Part shown: in pieces, positions 15,400-23,278 of the stretch
Layout of the letters: each line of letters opens with the position of its first letter
Numbering within the stretch: the first letter of the stretch is position 1
Virus record (IMG/VR): IMGVR_UViG_3300049856_000189
Span: 1-27,384 of that record
Direction: 5' to 3' (one strand)
Source of the DNA: a virus
DNA length: 27,384 nucleotides
Translations under genes and position numbers: made by a program
The notes under the pieces: model-generated
Told to the model about the DNA's origin: nothing
What the model saw: the letters and a program-made list of their open reading frames with translations, nothing else
Databases searched by the model: none

Positions 15400-15743
15400 A
15401 AGAAGTTCAGTTGCCAGAGGTTGAATGGTATATCGACGATCGCATTTTTGTTAAGCAGATGCTTATGGATAAAGCTGGCATCTACGTTCCGAAGCACAAG
15501 CACGATTATGATCACTGCTCAATGCTAGCTACCGGCTCTGTCCGTGTTTGGCACGATGATCAATTAAAAGGAGATTTTAAGGCTCCAATGCCGCTAATAG
15601 TAAAAGCCGGTATTTTTCACACCTACATGAGCTTAGAGCCAAATACTCTGGTGTACTGCATTCATGCCACCAAAGACGATGAGGTAGAAATCTCAGGGCA
15701 TCAAACAGAAGTTAATCCGGCGATACTCGCCGAGGGGGTTTAG
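15390..15743 (+). CDS. Cupin-type protein coupled to the hydroxylase
   Basis: A 117-aa single-domain cupin-like protein. Motif 1 appears as PKHKHDYDHCSML, with H36, H38 and H42 as candidate metal ligands, then a glycine turn (ATGSVRVW). Motif 2 appears as VKAGIFHTY with H77. The end includes LEPNTLVYCIH. A small beta-barrel with one metal site is likely. The ATG at 15390 has GAGGCG about 7 bases upstream and overlaps the hydroxylase stop, so the two are probably made together. Enzyme or sensor function cannot be told. Confidence 0.7.
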   Translation: MQVEEVQLPEVEWYIDDRIFVKQMLMDKAGIYVPKHKHDYDHCSMLATGSVRVWHDDQLKGDFKAPMPLIVKAGIFHTYMSLEPNTLVYCIHATKDDEVEISGHQTEVNPAILAEGV

Positions 15744-15745
15744 GT

Positions 15746-16450
15746 ATGCCTTGGGGTGTAGCAGCAGCAGCGGTAGTAGGCGCAGGGGCGTCAATTTATA
15801 GTGCGAATAAGCAAAAGCAGGGCGCTAATCAAGCAACCCAGTTAAGCAGCGAGCAATATCAGCAAGGCTTAGAAACCACTGCGCCTTTTCGGCAGCTTGG
15901 CGTAAGTGCTATTCCAGGCTTGCAGGCACAAGTCAATCAGTCCGTTAGTCCGTTTAAATTCCGCGATGCGGGATCATTTCTTGGGGATTATTTCAAAGGG
16001 CCAGAATACCAAGCTCTAAACGCACAGGCACAGGATCAGATATTGCGTAATGCTGCGGCCACGGGTGGATTTAGAAGTGGTGGAACTCAGGCTAATTTGG
16101 CGGAGATTGCGCCAACTCTTGGCATCCAGGCTTTACAACGTCAGAACTCGCTAGATTTGCAGGAATACGGAACAAACCAAGCGGCTAATGCAGACCGATT
16201 CAATCAGCTTTACGGAATTACAAACCTAGGCGCTAACATATCCACTGGAAATGCAAACTCAGGGGCTAACTTCGCCTCACAGGCTGGGCAAAACGCCATC
16301 GCCGCAGGTAATGCAGCCGCCCAGGGGGCATTGGGTGTCGGGCAGTCAATCCAGGGGGGAATTGGTGACTACATGGGCCTAAAACTATACAACCAAAACA
16401 GGGTTAATGCTCAGCAGCCGATGCTGGATAACAACCAGAGGGTAGTGTAA
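15746..16450 (+). CDS. Ejection (DNA transfer) protein, gp7-like
   Basis: A 234-aa protein (P22 gp7: 229 aa) in the gene 7 position. It begins with an Ala/Gly-rich hydrophobic segment (VAAAAVVGAGASIYSANKQK), followed by Gln/Ala/Asn-rich helical sequence (DQILRNAAATGGFRSGG, LGIQALQRQNSLDLQEYG), typical of podoviral internal virion proteins. These are released with the DNA and help it cross the cell envelope. The GTTTAGGT stretch gives a weak binding site, and the stop overlaps the next start (TAATG). Support comes from size, order and composition. Confidence 0.7.
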   Translation: MPWGVAAAAVVGAGASIYSANKQKQGANQATQLSSEQYQQGLETTAPFRQLGVSAIPGLQAQVNQSVSPFKFRDAGSFLGDYFKGPEYQALNAQAQDQILRNAAATGGFRSGGTQANLAEIAPTLGIQALQRQNSLDLQEYGTNQAANADRFNQLYGITNLGANISTGNANSGANFASQAGQNAIAAGNAAAQGALGVGQSIQGGIGDYMGLKLYNQNRVNAQQPMLDNNQRVV

Positions 16451-17661
16451 TGGCCGGAATATTGGGGCAATCAATAAACGTCGCGCAGGGCTTGCAGGGC
16501 TTGGCGATGAACCGTATGAACATGGAGCAGGCGCAGAAAGAAGAGCAGCAAAAGAAACTAGCTTTTGAGGCGTTGAAGCGCTATCAGGATACATCAGCAA
16601 CCGGTGCTCCTGACATGTCGGCGCTCAATGTTGCGATTCTAAACTCACCAGAAATGGCAACCAAATTCCAGGCTAGCACCGGGCTGCAAGATCGCATAAC
16701 CAAGCAAGACGCCGCTCAGTTTGCAATCAATGCCGCCAAGGTTCTGGATAACCCAGACGAATTCAGACGCCTAGCTCAAGAGCGAATTGCACGAATTCAA
16801 GCCCGAGGCGGAAATCCAGAGCAGACCGTTGGCATGCTTCAGGCTTACGAACAAGGTAATAAAGATCAGGTTAAAAACGGCCTGACCGGTGTTGCCGCCT
16901 CGCTTGTTGCTACTGGCGACCTACAGCCCAAGGCCTATGAATTGGCTTTTGGCCCTGCGCCTGGCTCGCTTACTGAAGACCAAAAGCAAAAACTGGAACT
17001 GGAAAAACAAAAGCTTGGAATAATGCAGAACAAATCAGCTCAGGATAACAGTTATTACACGTACACCGGAACTCCCAGCGGATTAGTGCGATTAGATTCC
17101 CGAGGCGGGCCTCCTGTTTTGGTGACAGACCCACAAGGAAATAGCATTACAAAATCAGCAGATGATCCAGGTTTGCAGTCGAAATTGGCAGAGGCAAAAA
17201 CAAGCGGTAAAACTATTTCTCAAGCAAAAGCTAATCTTCCTAAAGTGGAATCTGCCAGCAAATTTGTTCTTGGTCACGTCGATTCAATTCTAAATCACCC
17301 TGGACGCCCATGGTCTACCGGGTTGCTATCACTATCCCCAACAGTTAGGGGAACTAGGCAGGCTGACTTTAGAAACCGACTAGCGCAAATTGGAGGATCG
17401 TCATTCTTAACGGCATTTGAAACATTAAAAGGTGGCGGGCAAATAACTGAAGTTGAAGGCCAAAAAGCGACAGCGGCAGTTAATAGAATGAAAGATTCCA
17501 CAAGTGATGAAGAATTCAATGCCGCTGCAAAAGATTTTAAAGATGTTGTAATGTCGGCCCAGAAAAATGCGCGTGATTTGGCCAGCGGAAAGACTCTATC
17601 AACGCAAGATCTGCCAGCACAGCCAGCATCTAGCAAGTACAAAATCGAGGTAATGCAGTAA
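16450..17661 (+). CDS. Ejection protein, gp20-like
   Basis: A 403-aa protein in the P22 gene 20 position (P22 gp20: 471 aa). It is rich in Gln, Ala and Lys: an N-terminal helix (NMEQAQKEEQQKKLAFEALK), a coiled stretch near residue 180 (LTEDQKQKLELEKQKLGIMQ), and a C-terminal domain with FETLKGGGQITEVEGQKATA, a motif that recurs in phage DNA-injection proteins. It should travel inside the capsid and enter the periplasm or membrane with the DNA. GAGGG lies about 7 bases upstream; starts and stops overlap on both sides. Confidence 0.7.
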   Translation: MAGILGQSINVAQGLQGLAMNRMNMEQAQKEEQQKKLAFEALKRYQDTSATGAPDMSALNVAILNSPEMATKFQASTGLQDRITKQDAAQFAINAAKVLDNPDEFRRLAQERIARIQARGGNPEQTVGMLQAYEQGNKDQVKNGLTGVAASLVATGDLQPKAYELAFGPAPGSLTEDQKQKLELEKQKLGIMQNKSAQDNSYYTYTGTPSGLVRLDSRGGPPVLVTDPQGNSITKSADDPGLQSKLAEAKTSGKTISQAKANLPKVESASKFVLGHVDSILNHPGRPWSTGLLSLSPTVRGTRQADFRNRLAQIGGSSFLTAFETLKGGGQITEVEGQKATAAVNRMKDSTSDEEFNAAAKDFKDVVMSAQKNARDLASGKTLSTQDLPAQPASSKYKIEVMQ

Positions 17662-19718
17662 TGCCAACCTATCAGGTCACCGATCCAAAAACCGGCTTAA
17701 AGGTAAAGCTGACCGGTGACACGCCACCAACCGACGCCGACCTTGATGAGATTTTTGCGGGGTTGGCTAAGCAGCCGACACAGGCGCAAGAAAAAACCTT
17801 TTTGCAATCGGTTAGAGATACCGCGCTTGAGGGCATGGCCGCATTTAACCGTGGCGCGCTTGATATTGCCGGTCTGCCTTCTGAGCTTATTCGCATTCCT
17901 GTTAATGCCGGACTGCAAGCAGCTGGCGTTGATTATCAAATCCACCGTGCATCGCAGGCAATCCAAGATGTAACAGGTATAGGCCAGGGCGGATATATGG
18001 AGCCAGGAACCGCTCGCGATATAGTGCGCGCCACTGGTGAGGCTATTCCTGCCTCTGTGGCTGTTGGGGCCGGATTAATTGGTGCCGCGAGTAGATTGCC
18101 CGCTTTGACCGCATCCAGCGAAGGAGTGCTGCACGGGGCGCTTAGGGCAGCTGGGCAGTCAACAGCCGCACAGAATGCTATTTATGGTGCGCTTGGCGGT
18201 GGCGGTGCGGTAGTAGGTAAAGAGGCGGGGCAAGCCATAGGCGGTGATGTTGGTGGTGCCATCGGTGAGATTGCTGGAGGTGTCGCAGCCCCAATGATTC
18301 CAAGCCTTGCATCGTCAGCTGTTAAGGGGACGGCGAGTGCTATTTTTGGAGCGCGCGACCAATCTAAAGCACGACAAATTGCTGAAGACTTCGCCACCTT
18401 CGACGCGCAGCCAACGGTTGGCTTAGTTTCTGGCCGACCAGGTTTACAAGCTACCGAAACAGTTATGGGAAGCGCACTAGGTGGAAGCCCTATCTCCAAT
18501 GCCCGCGAGTCTATCGCAACGGCAATGCAAGCAAAGCTGAAGAGAATCGCTGGGTCAATTAGCGATGTTCGCGGGGCCGAAGACGCCGGTCTTGTTGTAC
18601 AAAAGGGCATCACTGAAAAAGGCGGATTTATTGACCGGTGGAAGAATGGGCAGGCAGCCCTATGGGGCAAGGCTGATCAACTAATAGCTCCACAAGGCCC
18701 GGTGGACTTAAATAACACCCAGCAAGCATTAGACGGAATAGTTCAAGGTGGCCGGTTCGGCTCAATTCTTGACAATCCAAAGCTATCACAAATAAAACAG
18801 GCATTAGATGAAGGTGCAACGCTGCAATATGACGAAGTGCGGAAATTGCGCTCACAGCTTGGCTCTATGCTGTCTAATCCTAGCCTAGCTGCCGATATAC
18901 CACGCGGTGAAGTTAAGCGTGTCTATGGCGCATTGAGCGAAGATATTAGGTCTCTAGCGACTAACAGTGGGCCAGAGGCGGCTAAAGCTTTCAACCGTGC
19001 TAATGCTTATACCAGATCAGGGCATGAGCGAATTGATGATTACCTTGAGGGAATCGCCAAGAAGGTAAACCCTGACGAGGTATTCCAGGCCATCGCCAAA
19101 GGTGGAGAAGGTGTAAAACGCCTTAACTCAATCAAGCGCAGCCTAAAGCCTGAAGAGTGGGATGTGGTTGCATCAAATGTTGTTTCACGCCTTGGCCGCG
19201 CTTCTCCAGGGCAACAAATTGCTGAAGGCGAACAAGCGGCTGGGGATGTCTTCTCTATCAATAAGTTTGCAACGGACTGGGAAAGGTTAGGCCCAGCACG
19301 TAAAGTTCTATTCACCGGCACAGAAAATACGAACAAATACGCCAGCGATTTAAATGCTATTGCGCGGGCTGCTGGAGCTTACAAGCAGGCCGCCTCGCAA
19401 GGTGCTAATTACTCAGGAACCGCTCAGGCTGGGGCACGCTATGGAGCTGGCATTGGTCTTGGCACAGCTATTGTAACCGCAAATCCAGTTACCGCAGCGG
19501 CAGTTCTTGCGCCTATCTCGTTAAACTATGGTGCATCGTCACTTATGACGAATCCGCGCTTCGTGTCGATTATCGCCAAAGGCATTAATTCTAATTTGTC
19601 GCCTAATTCAATCGCCGCACAGCTTAGCGTTCTGGCTAAAAATTCAACGGCTGAAGACGCCGCTATAATTTACAATTACCTACAAGATTTAGAGACCCAA
19701 CAAGGGGCCGCACAATGA
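17661..19718 (+). CDS. Ejection protein, gp16-like
   Basis: A 685-aa protein in the P22 gene 16 position (P22 gp16: 609 aa). The first ~35 residues (YQVTDPKTGLKVKLTGDTPP and TDADLDEIFAGL) match a short N-terminal module common on phage ejection proteins. Gly/Ala-rich hydrophobic stretches near residues 125-220 and 590-635 are potential membrane-inserting segments; the middle is helical and charged (EVRKLRSQLGSMLSNPSLAA). P22 gp16 is needed for DNA passage through the envelope. The stop overlaps the tailspike start (ATGA). Confidence 0.72.
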   Translation: MPTYQVTDPKTGLKVKLTGDTPPTDADLDEIFAGLAKQPTQAQEKTFLQSVRDTALEGMAAFNRGALDIAGLPSELIRIPVNAGLQAAGVDYQIHRASQAIQDVTGIGQGGYMEPGTARDIVRATGEAIPASVAVGAGLIGAASRLPALTASSEGVLHGALRAAGQSTAAQNAIYGALGGGGAVVGKEAGQAIGGDVGGAIGEIAGGVAAPMIPSLASSAVKGTASAIFGARDQSKARQIAEDFATFDAQPTVGLVSGRPGLQATETVMGSALGGSPISNARESIATAMQAKLKRIAGSISDVRGAEDAGLVVQKGITEKGGFIDRWKNGQAALWGKADQLIAPQGPVDLNNTQQALDGIVQGGRFGSILDNPKLSQIKQALDEGATLQYDEVRKLRSQLGSMLSNPSLAADIPRGEVKRVYGALSEDIRSLATNSGPEAAKAFNRANAYTRSGHERIDDYLEGIAKKVNPDEVFQAIAKGGEGVKRLNSIKRSLKPEEWDVVASNVVSRLGRASPGQQIAEGEQAAGDVFSINKFATDWERLGPARKVLFTGTENTNKYASDLNAIARAAGAYKQAASQGANYSGTAQAGARYGAGIGLGTAIVTANPVTAAAVLAPISLNYGASSLMTNPRFVSIIAKGINSNLSPNSIAAQLSVLAKNSTAEDAAIIYNYLQDLETQQGAAQ

Positions 19719-21775
19719 GCTACAGCGTTCAATTAGATGTAAACCACGCGCTAGATACTGCGCAATTCAAGGCTTTAGCGGGTGGCAAAGTTTGGATTGG
19801 CGTACCTGATGGCAGCCCGGCTACTGTGCCGGGTGATCGCATTCAAATCTATTTGGCTCGCCAGGGTTTGGCAGATTTAGCGATCGCGCAGCCGCTCGAT
19901 ATTGGCCCTGGCGGCCAGGTCATGTATAGCGGAACACCTGCGCAGATTAAAGTGCTGGTGCCGTACTGCGTGCAGATAATGAATTCTTTGGGGGTGCAGA
20001 AATACTACACTCCAAAAAGTAACGGTTATATCGAAAAATTCATTGCTCTTGATGCTGTAAATGCATCTCAGGACATTGAGATAAATAAACGCATAAAAAC
20101 CGTCGCCACCTTTGCTGATTTGTCTGCCGACGCTACGCCAATTGGTGGGCAGATTTCACTTTTGGGCCATTCAATTCAAGGAATCGGTGGTGACCTATTT
20201 GATGTTGTAAGTGCATCTGGGCTTACCGCCAACACAGGAACAATTGTGGTAAATGGGCTAAAAGCCTATTTAAGAAAACAGAAACGAATTATTGTTGAGG
20301 ACTTTGGCGCTATCGGTGACGGGGTAACAATAAACAATACCGCAATACAAAATGCAATTGATTATTTATACTCAATCGGCGGCGGCATTTTAAAATTTAG
20401 CGCAGGAAAAACCTATTTGTTAGAAGCGCTTCCTTACTATACCGATGCTGGGCCAGTACTTGGCGCGCACTGTATAAAACTTAAAGATGGCGTGATATTA
20501 GAGGGTGAGGGGTCATCTAGCGTTTTAAAGTTAAAAAACGGAGCTTATGGGCCTGGCGCGTTTTTCAGAATGATCTCATCAAAGGATGGTACCAGACTAT
20601 CAAATAGCGGCCTTTATAATATCGCAATTGATGGAAATGTCGCCAATCAAGTAGCGAGCGTTCAATGCTCTAATGTTGTTCTTGAGGCTCTAACCAATGT
20701 ATTTGCAGTCCGAGTGCTTAGCTATAACTGCAACGGCAATGGGATAATGATTAGAGGAACCACAACGCAGTACGCTACAAACATTTTATTTTGCCAAAAC
20801 GTCGTTTCCGGCTGCACGTCAATTGGCATACAGAGCTCACAATTCAATGGCCTTGTGATCGCAGATAATAGCGTGTCCTCAACGGGCGATAACTTAATTG
20901 ATATTTATGGAGAAAATGGAACGGTGTCAACCCATGGCAATCGATTCATAGTGCATGGAAATAATGTTTCAGGCGGTTTAACTGGAGTTTTTTGTGAAAC
21001 GGTTTCGCAGGGCATTGTTGGAGTTAATACTGTCCAAAGTTGCTCGGTTGGGATTATTGTAAACAGGATAAATGGGATGCCGCGCTCGGTTAAAATTTGC
21101 GATAATATGATTATTGCGTGCCAGATACCCGTTCGCATAACCGGAGACTGCTACAGCGTTAGCATAACGGAAAATACTTTAGACAATTTCTCTTCATCCG
21201 GCATTCAGCTTGGAGGTGGCGGAAACTGCTCATATATCGATGTTAGCCGCAACACATTTATTCCTGCAACAAACACAACCCCGTGCATTCTCACATCTGG
21301 CGCGACGGTTTCATTCTGTACGGGGCGGGATAATGTCGTTATTAGTAACGGTATAACCGCTGGGTATCTATTAATTAAAACAGCCGCCACTCACGTAAAT
21401 GTAAGTATAGGAGGTTTTAGAGTTCTTCCAAACCAAGTTGGCCCAGATGCCTACGGAGAATTAGCGCAATTTACTCAGCTAAACTTACAAAACGGAACTG
21501 CCAATAATACAGCTGGCCCAGTTGTAATTTCTATTCCCGATGGATATGCAGGACAGCTGCACATTACCTCTAGGCAGTCAGGCACAGGAAAATCGTACTG
21601 GGCTATCCCGTTTGTTAAATCGGGCGGAGTTCTGGCGCTTGGAACTGCTGTTAAGGCCTTTATAACAGCTGACCCAATTACATCTGCAACCGTATCTGCA
21701 AATAACGTATCTATGGCTCTAGGGGCTGACAACACGTATCTGCAGTGGGGGCTACAAGCAACAGCTGTAACCTAA
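19715..21775 (+). CDS. Tailspike with P22-type head-binding domain
   Basis: A 686-aa protein (P22 tailspike: 667 aa). Residues ~20-110 match the P22 head-binding domain (PF09008): GGKVWIGVPDGSPAT, the QPLDIGPGGQVMYSGTPAQI strand pair, then LGVQKYYTPKSNGY. After a linker, residues ~190-235 give the pectate-lyase-type beta-helix entry (EDFGAIGDGVTINNTAIQNA, then GGGILKFSAGKTY). The right-handed beta-helix continues to about 540, with a beta-rich C-terminal part after that. It should attach to the hub and bind or cleave host surface polysaccharide. It ends by overlapping a leftward gene by 4 bases. Confidence 0.88.
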   Translation: MSYSVQLDVNHALDTAQFKALAGGKVWIGVPDGSPATVPGDRIQIYLARQGLADLAIAQPLDIGPGGQVMYSGTPAQIKVLVPYCVQIMNSLGVQKYYTPKSNGYIEKFIALDAVNASQDIEINKRIKTVATFADLSADATPIGGQISLLGHSIQGIGGDLFDVVSASGLTANTGTIVVNGLKAYLRKQKRIIVEDFGAIGDGVTINNTAIQNAIDYLYSIGGGILKFSAGKTYLLEALPYYTDAGPVLGAHCIKLKDGVILEGEGSSSVLKLKNGAYGPGAFFRMISSKDGTRLSNSGLYNIAIDGNVANQVASVQCSNVVLEALTNVFAVRVLSYNCNGNGIMIRGTTTQYATNILFCQNVVSGCTSIGIQSSQFNGLVIADNSVSSTGDNLIDIYGENGTVSTHGNRFIVHGNNVSGGLTGVFCETVSQGIVGVNTVQSCSVGIIVNRINGMPRSVKICDNMIIACQIPVRITGDCYSVSITENTLDNFSSSGIQLGGGGNCSYIDVSRNTFIPATNTTPCILTSGATVSFCTGRDNVVISNGITAGYLLIKTAATHVNVSIGGFRVLPNQVGPDAYGELAQFTQLNLQNGTANNTAGPVVISIPDGYAGQLHITSRQSGTGKSYWAIPFVKSGGVLALGTAVKAFITADPITSATVSANNVSMALGADNTYLQWGLQATAVT

Positions 21776-21927
21776 TAAACGTCCCACTTCCTGAGCGCCG
21801 CCGCATAGTAAGTGCCAAGCGGTGTCATCTTCCGCCCAGTATCCCGGCTGCTGCGGTGGTAATACGCAACGCCGCCACCCTTGGCGGTTTTCCACTTCCT
21901 GGCGACCATGTTGTGCGGCAGTTTCAT
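21772..21927 (-). CDS. 51-aa protein resembling the N-terminal arm domain of a tyrosine integrase
   Basis: A 51-aa basic protein, MKLPHNMVARKWKTAKGGG and then VAYYHRSSRDTGRKMTPLG, ending AAALRKWDVY. The order LP-x-N, YY-x-R, a TGK/TGR turn, a Leu-Gly step and an Ala-rich helix ending in KW resembles the small arm-site binding domain at the start of lambda-type integrases. The core-binding and catalytic domains are absent: the stop falls at the tailspike's 3' end. Codon usage in this frame (many GNC/RNY codons) is better than in the two competing frames. It starts in an ATGA overlap with the frame upstream. A truncated integrase or a stand-alone DNA-binding protein are both possible. Confidence 0.45.
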   Translation of the reverse strand: MKLPHNMVARKWKTAKGGGVAYYHRSSRDTGRKMTPLGTYYAAALRKWDVY

Positions 21928-22052
21928 CGAACGCTTCTAAACCTGGGCATATTACTGGGCGATTCAATCTTTGGGTTTGGATTGGCATTTTTAACGTGGT
22001 GCCAAGTGGTAGCTATGGTGCCGTAATGGCGATACCAATGCACAATGCCTGC
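21924..22052 (-). pseudogene. Out-of-frame 3' continuation of the Cys-rich gene
   Basis: These 42 codons plus stop (AGIVHWYRHYGT... to PRFRSVR) lie one base out of phase with the 71-aa frame. They show strong purine-first codon bias (GTT AAA AAT GCC AAT), and end in an ATGA overlap with the 51-aa gene, the junction style used throughout this operon. The join would be near 22053. Confidence 0.45.
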
Positions 22053-22206
22053 CTTGGCCGCACTGATCGCAAACCCAGTGCATCCGCCTACATGCAGAGC
22101 ACAGCGGGCCAACCTCTTTGTTGGGATATTCAATAAAAATTGATCCATCACCACGTCCGGCGTTCCCTGTCGGTTTTTCGCACTCTGCGCATAATTCAAT
22201 GCTCAT
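21991..22206 (-). CDS. Small Cys-rich zinc-binding-like protein, probably frameshifted near its end
   Basis: A 71-aa open frame, MSIELCAECEKPTGNAGRGD then GSIFIEYPNKEVGPLCSACR, with CAEC, CSAC and CDQC pairs and a further Cys: a likely treble-clef or double zinc-knuckle fold. GAGG lies about 11 bases before the ATG. After residue 51 (CDQCGQ) coding character is lost in this frame, while the frame reached by skipping one base reads AGIVHWYRHYGTIATTWHHV and on to 21924, giving a 93-residue product that overlaps the next gene by ATGA. Either the reference sequence has an extra base or the gene is truncated. Function unknown. Confidence 0.6.
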   Translation of the reverse strand: MSIELCAECEKPTGNAGRGDGSIFIEYPNKEVGPLCSACRRMHWVCDQCGQGRHCALVSPLRHHSYHLAPR

Positions 22207-22208
22207 AT

Positions 22209-22277
22209 CTAACCATCCTCAAGGAAAGCCGCAGAAAACAGCGCGGCGTATATTGTTATGAAAAGTGCTGTGATCAT
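22209..22277 (-). CDS. 22-aa hydrophobic peptide
   Basis: MITALFITIYAALFSAAFLE plus two residues: a single membrane-spanning stretch. The ATG overlaps the stop of the ASCH remnant (TCATGA) and the stop is 2 bases before the next ATG, so the spacing fits a coupled gene. Very short open frames arise easily by chance, so this is tentative. Confidence 0.3.
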   Translation of the reverse strand: MITALFITIYAALFSAAFLEDG

Positions 22278-22474
22278 GATTCCACCCGCTTGAATTCAAT
22301 CACCCAAACCCACGGGTTTAAATCCCATGAACCTTCGCCGTTTATTGACCGCCAGAGCTTTGTGAATTGCTCCTTTGGAGTAGCTGAATACATATATCCC
22401 GGTATTGATCCATGCCCGCCACTACAACCTTCAGCCCCAGCATCTTCATCGCTAATATCATTCAGCCGCTCACA
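22274..22474 (-). pseudogene. C-terminal remnant of a phage ASCH-domain-type gene
   Basis: The open frame between TAG (22477-22475) and TGA (22274) encodes 66 residues without a good start: ERLNDISDEDAGAEG, then TPKEQFTKLWRSING, and NPWVWVIEFKRVES at the end. This is the usual C-terminal end of phage ASCH-superfamily proteins, where 'ERL-DIS-EDA-AEG' and 'W-SING-SWD-NPWVWVIEFKRVE' recur. The expected N-terminal half (normally opening with a KTQTRR-type motif) is missing: the upstream sequence belongs to an unrelated 143-aa gene. An internal ATG (22393) could give a 39-aa peptide. Best read as a gene stump after deletion or replacement. Confidence 0.6.
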
Positions 22475-22901
22475 CTATCTCTCCCCAATATCCCCAGTCT
22501 TTGACGTGTGCTTTGTTTCGTTTTTTAAGCGCTTCTGGAATAATTAATTTTTCTATTTCATCTTCCAGCCGTTGCATTTGGCAAACCTTATCAATAACCG
22601 GCAGAAGATAAATATATTCTTCGTCGTATTCAGTCTGGCAATTAATCGTTATGTACACGCGCCATCGAATATCTATTTGCACTAGAGCGCCGCAAGCGGT
22701 GTCTATATCTCCATTAAGTAAATTAACAATCCTTTCCATTCCAGTTGGGTAATACTGAGCATCGCTTCCCCATGAGCTGTTGTACGCAACCGTAGCCCCT
22801 TTAAGGGCGCTCCTTATTTTGAAATCAGCAAGGCGCAAGACTCTTGCTTTGTTCTGCTGAGCTTTTGCTGCTGCGTTGTACTTTTTGCGAACACTAGCCA
22901 T
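22470..22901 (-). CDS. Hypothetical early protein (143 aa)
   Basis: A mixed alpha/beta protein of 143 aa. The N-terminus is very basic and helical (MASVRKKYNAAAKAQQNKAR), the centre has strands (ALVQIDIRWRVYITINCQTE), and the C-terminal part is a charged helix (MQRLEDEIEKLIIPEALKKR). No family is recognised. It starts 2 bases after the stop of the preceding gene, and its end lies on the ASCH remnant, so the present junction may have been created by a deletion that also removed the ASCH 5' half. Confidence 0.65.
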   Translation of the reverse strand: MASVRKKYNAAAKAQQNKARVLRLADFKIRSALKGATVAYNSSWGSDAQYYPTGMERIVNLLNGDIDTACGALVQIDIRWRVYITINCQTEYDEEYIYLLPVIDKVCQMQRLEDEIEKLIIPEALKKRNKAHVKDWGYWGEIV

Positions 22902-22903
22902 CT

Positions 22904-23278
22904 TTAAATTTCGCTTTCTTCTTTTTCAAATATGGGCTGCAACAGCGTCGCTAACTTTTCACGCTCGATGTCGATAAAGTCTGCCATATCTGTAATTAAA
23001 TCTTCACCGGTATACCCATCGTAGGCTTTTTCAAGAAACCACGATGCTAGCTCTTCAAAGCAAGGACTTTCGTCATACTGCCCTACGACACTTCCTACTG
23101 CCTCCAGTATTTCCGCGCAGTTAATGCACTGTTTAAAAGCGTTCGGCTCTCCATCCCATATTCCGCTTGTAAACGAATACATCTCGCCTTTTACAATAAC
23201 TTTTCGGCACTCACAGCACTTGTGCTCTTTTCGCGCTTTTCGATTTCGCGCTGTAATACATGTTGGTTGTTCGCTCAT
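22904..23278 (-). CDS. Zinc-finger-like phage protein
   Basis: A 124-aa protein. The N-terminal 50 residues contain HKCCECRKVIVKGEMYSFTS and, after a Gly-Glu-rich loop, FKQCINCAEI: two CxxC pairs about 30 residues apart, a pattern common in small phage proteins of unknown function. The rest is acidic and helical (GEDLITDMADFIDIEREKLA). The ATG at 23278 is preferred over an upstream TTG at 23287. Its start overlaps the previous gene's stop by 4 bases, as usual in this operon. A DNA- or protein-binding role is possible. Confidence 0.65.
   Translation of the reverse strand: MSEQPTCITARNRKARKEHKCCECRKVIVKGEMYSFTSGIWDGEPNAFKQCINCAEILEAVGSVVGQYDESPCFEELASWFLEKAYDGYTGEDLITDMADFIDIEREKLATLLQPIFEKEESEI

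Noticed and set aside
18182-18670. Leftward open frame of 162 codons inside the gp16-like gene
   Set aside because: It is antisense to Gly/Ala-rich coding sequence; the Pro/Ala/Ser-rich product has no protein-like features and no start context.
21752-21988. Leftward 78-codon frame starting just after the 71-aa Cys-rich frame
   Set aside because: Its codon pattern is poorer than that of the 51-aa integrase-arm-like frame over the same DNA, and it would run into the tailspike coding end. Not excluded with certainty.
22140-22547. Rightward open frame of 135 codons across the ASCH remnant and small genes
   Set aside because: The leftward frames here show family motifs and coupled starts and stops; the rightward product is Ser/His/Phe-rich noise.
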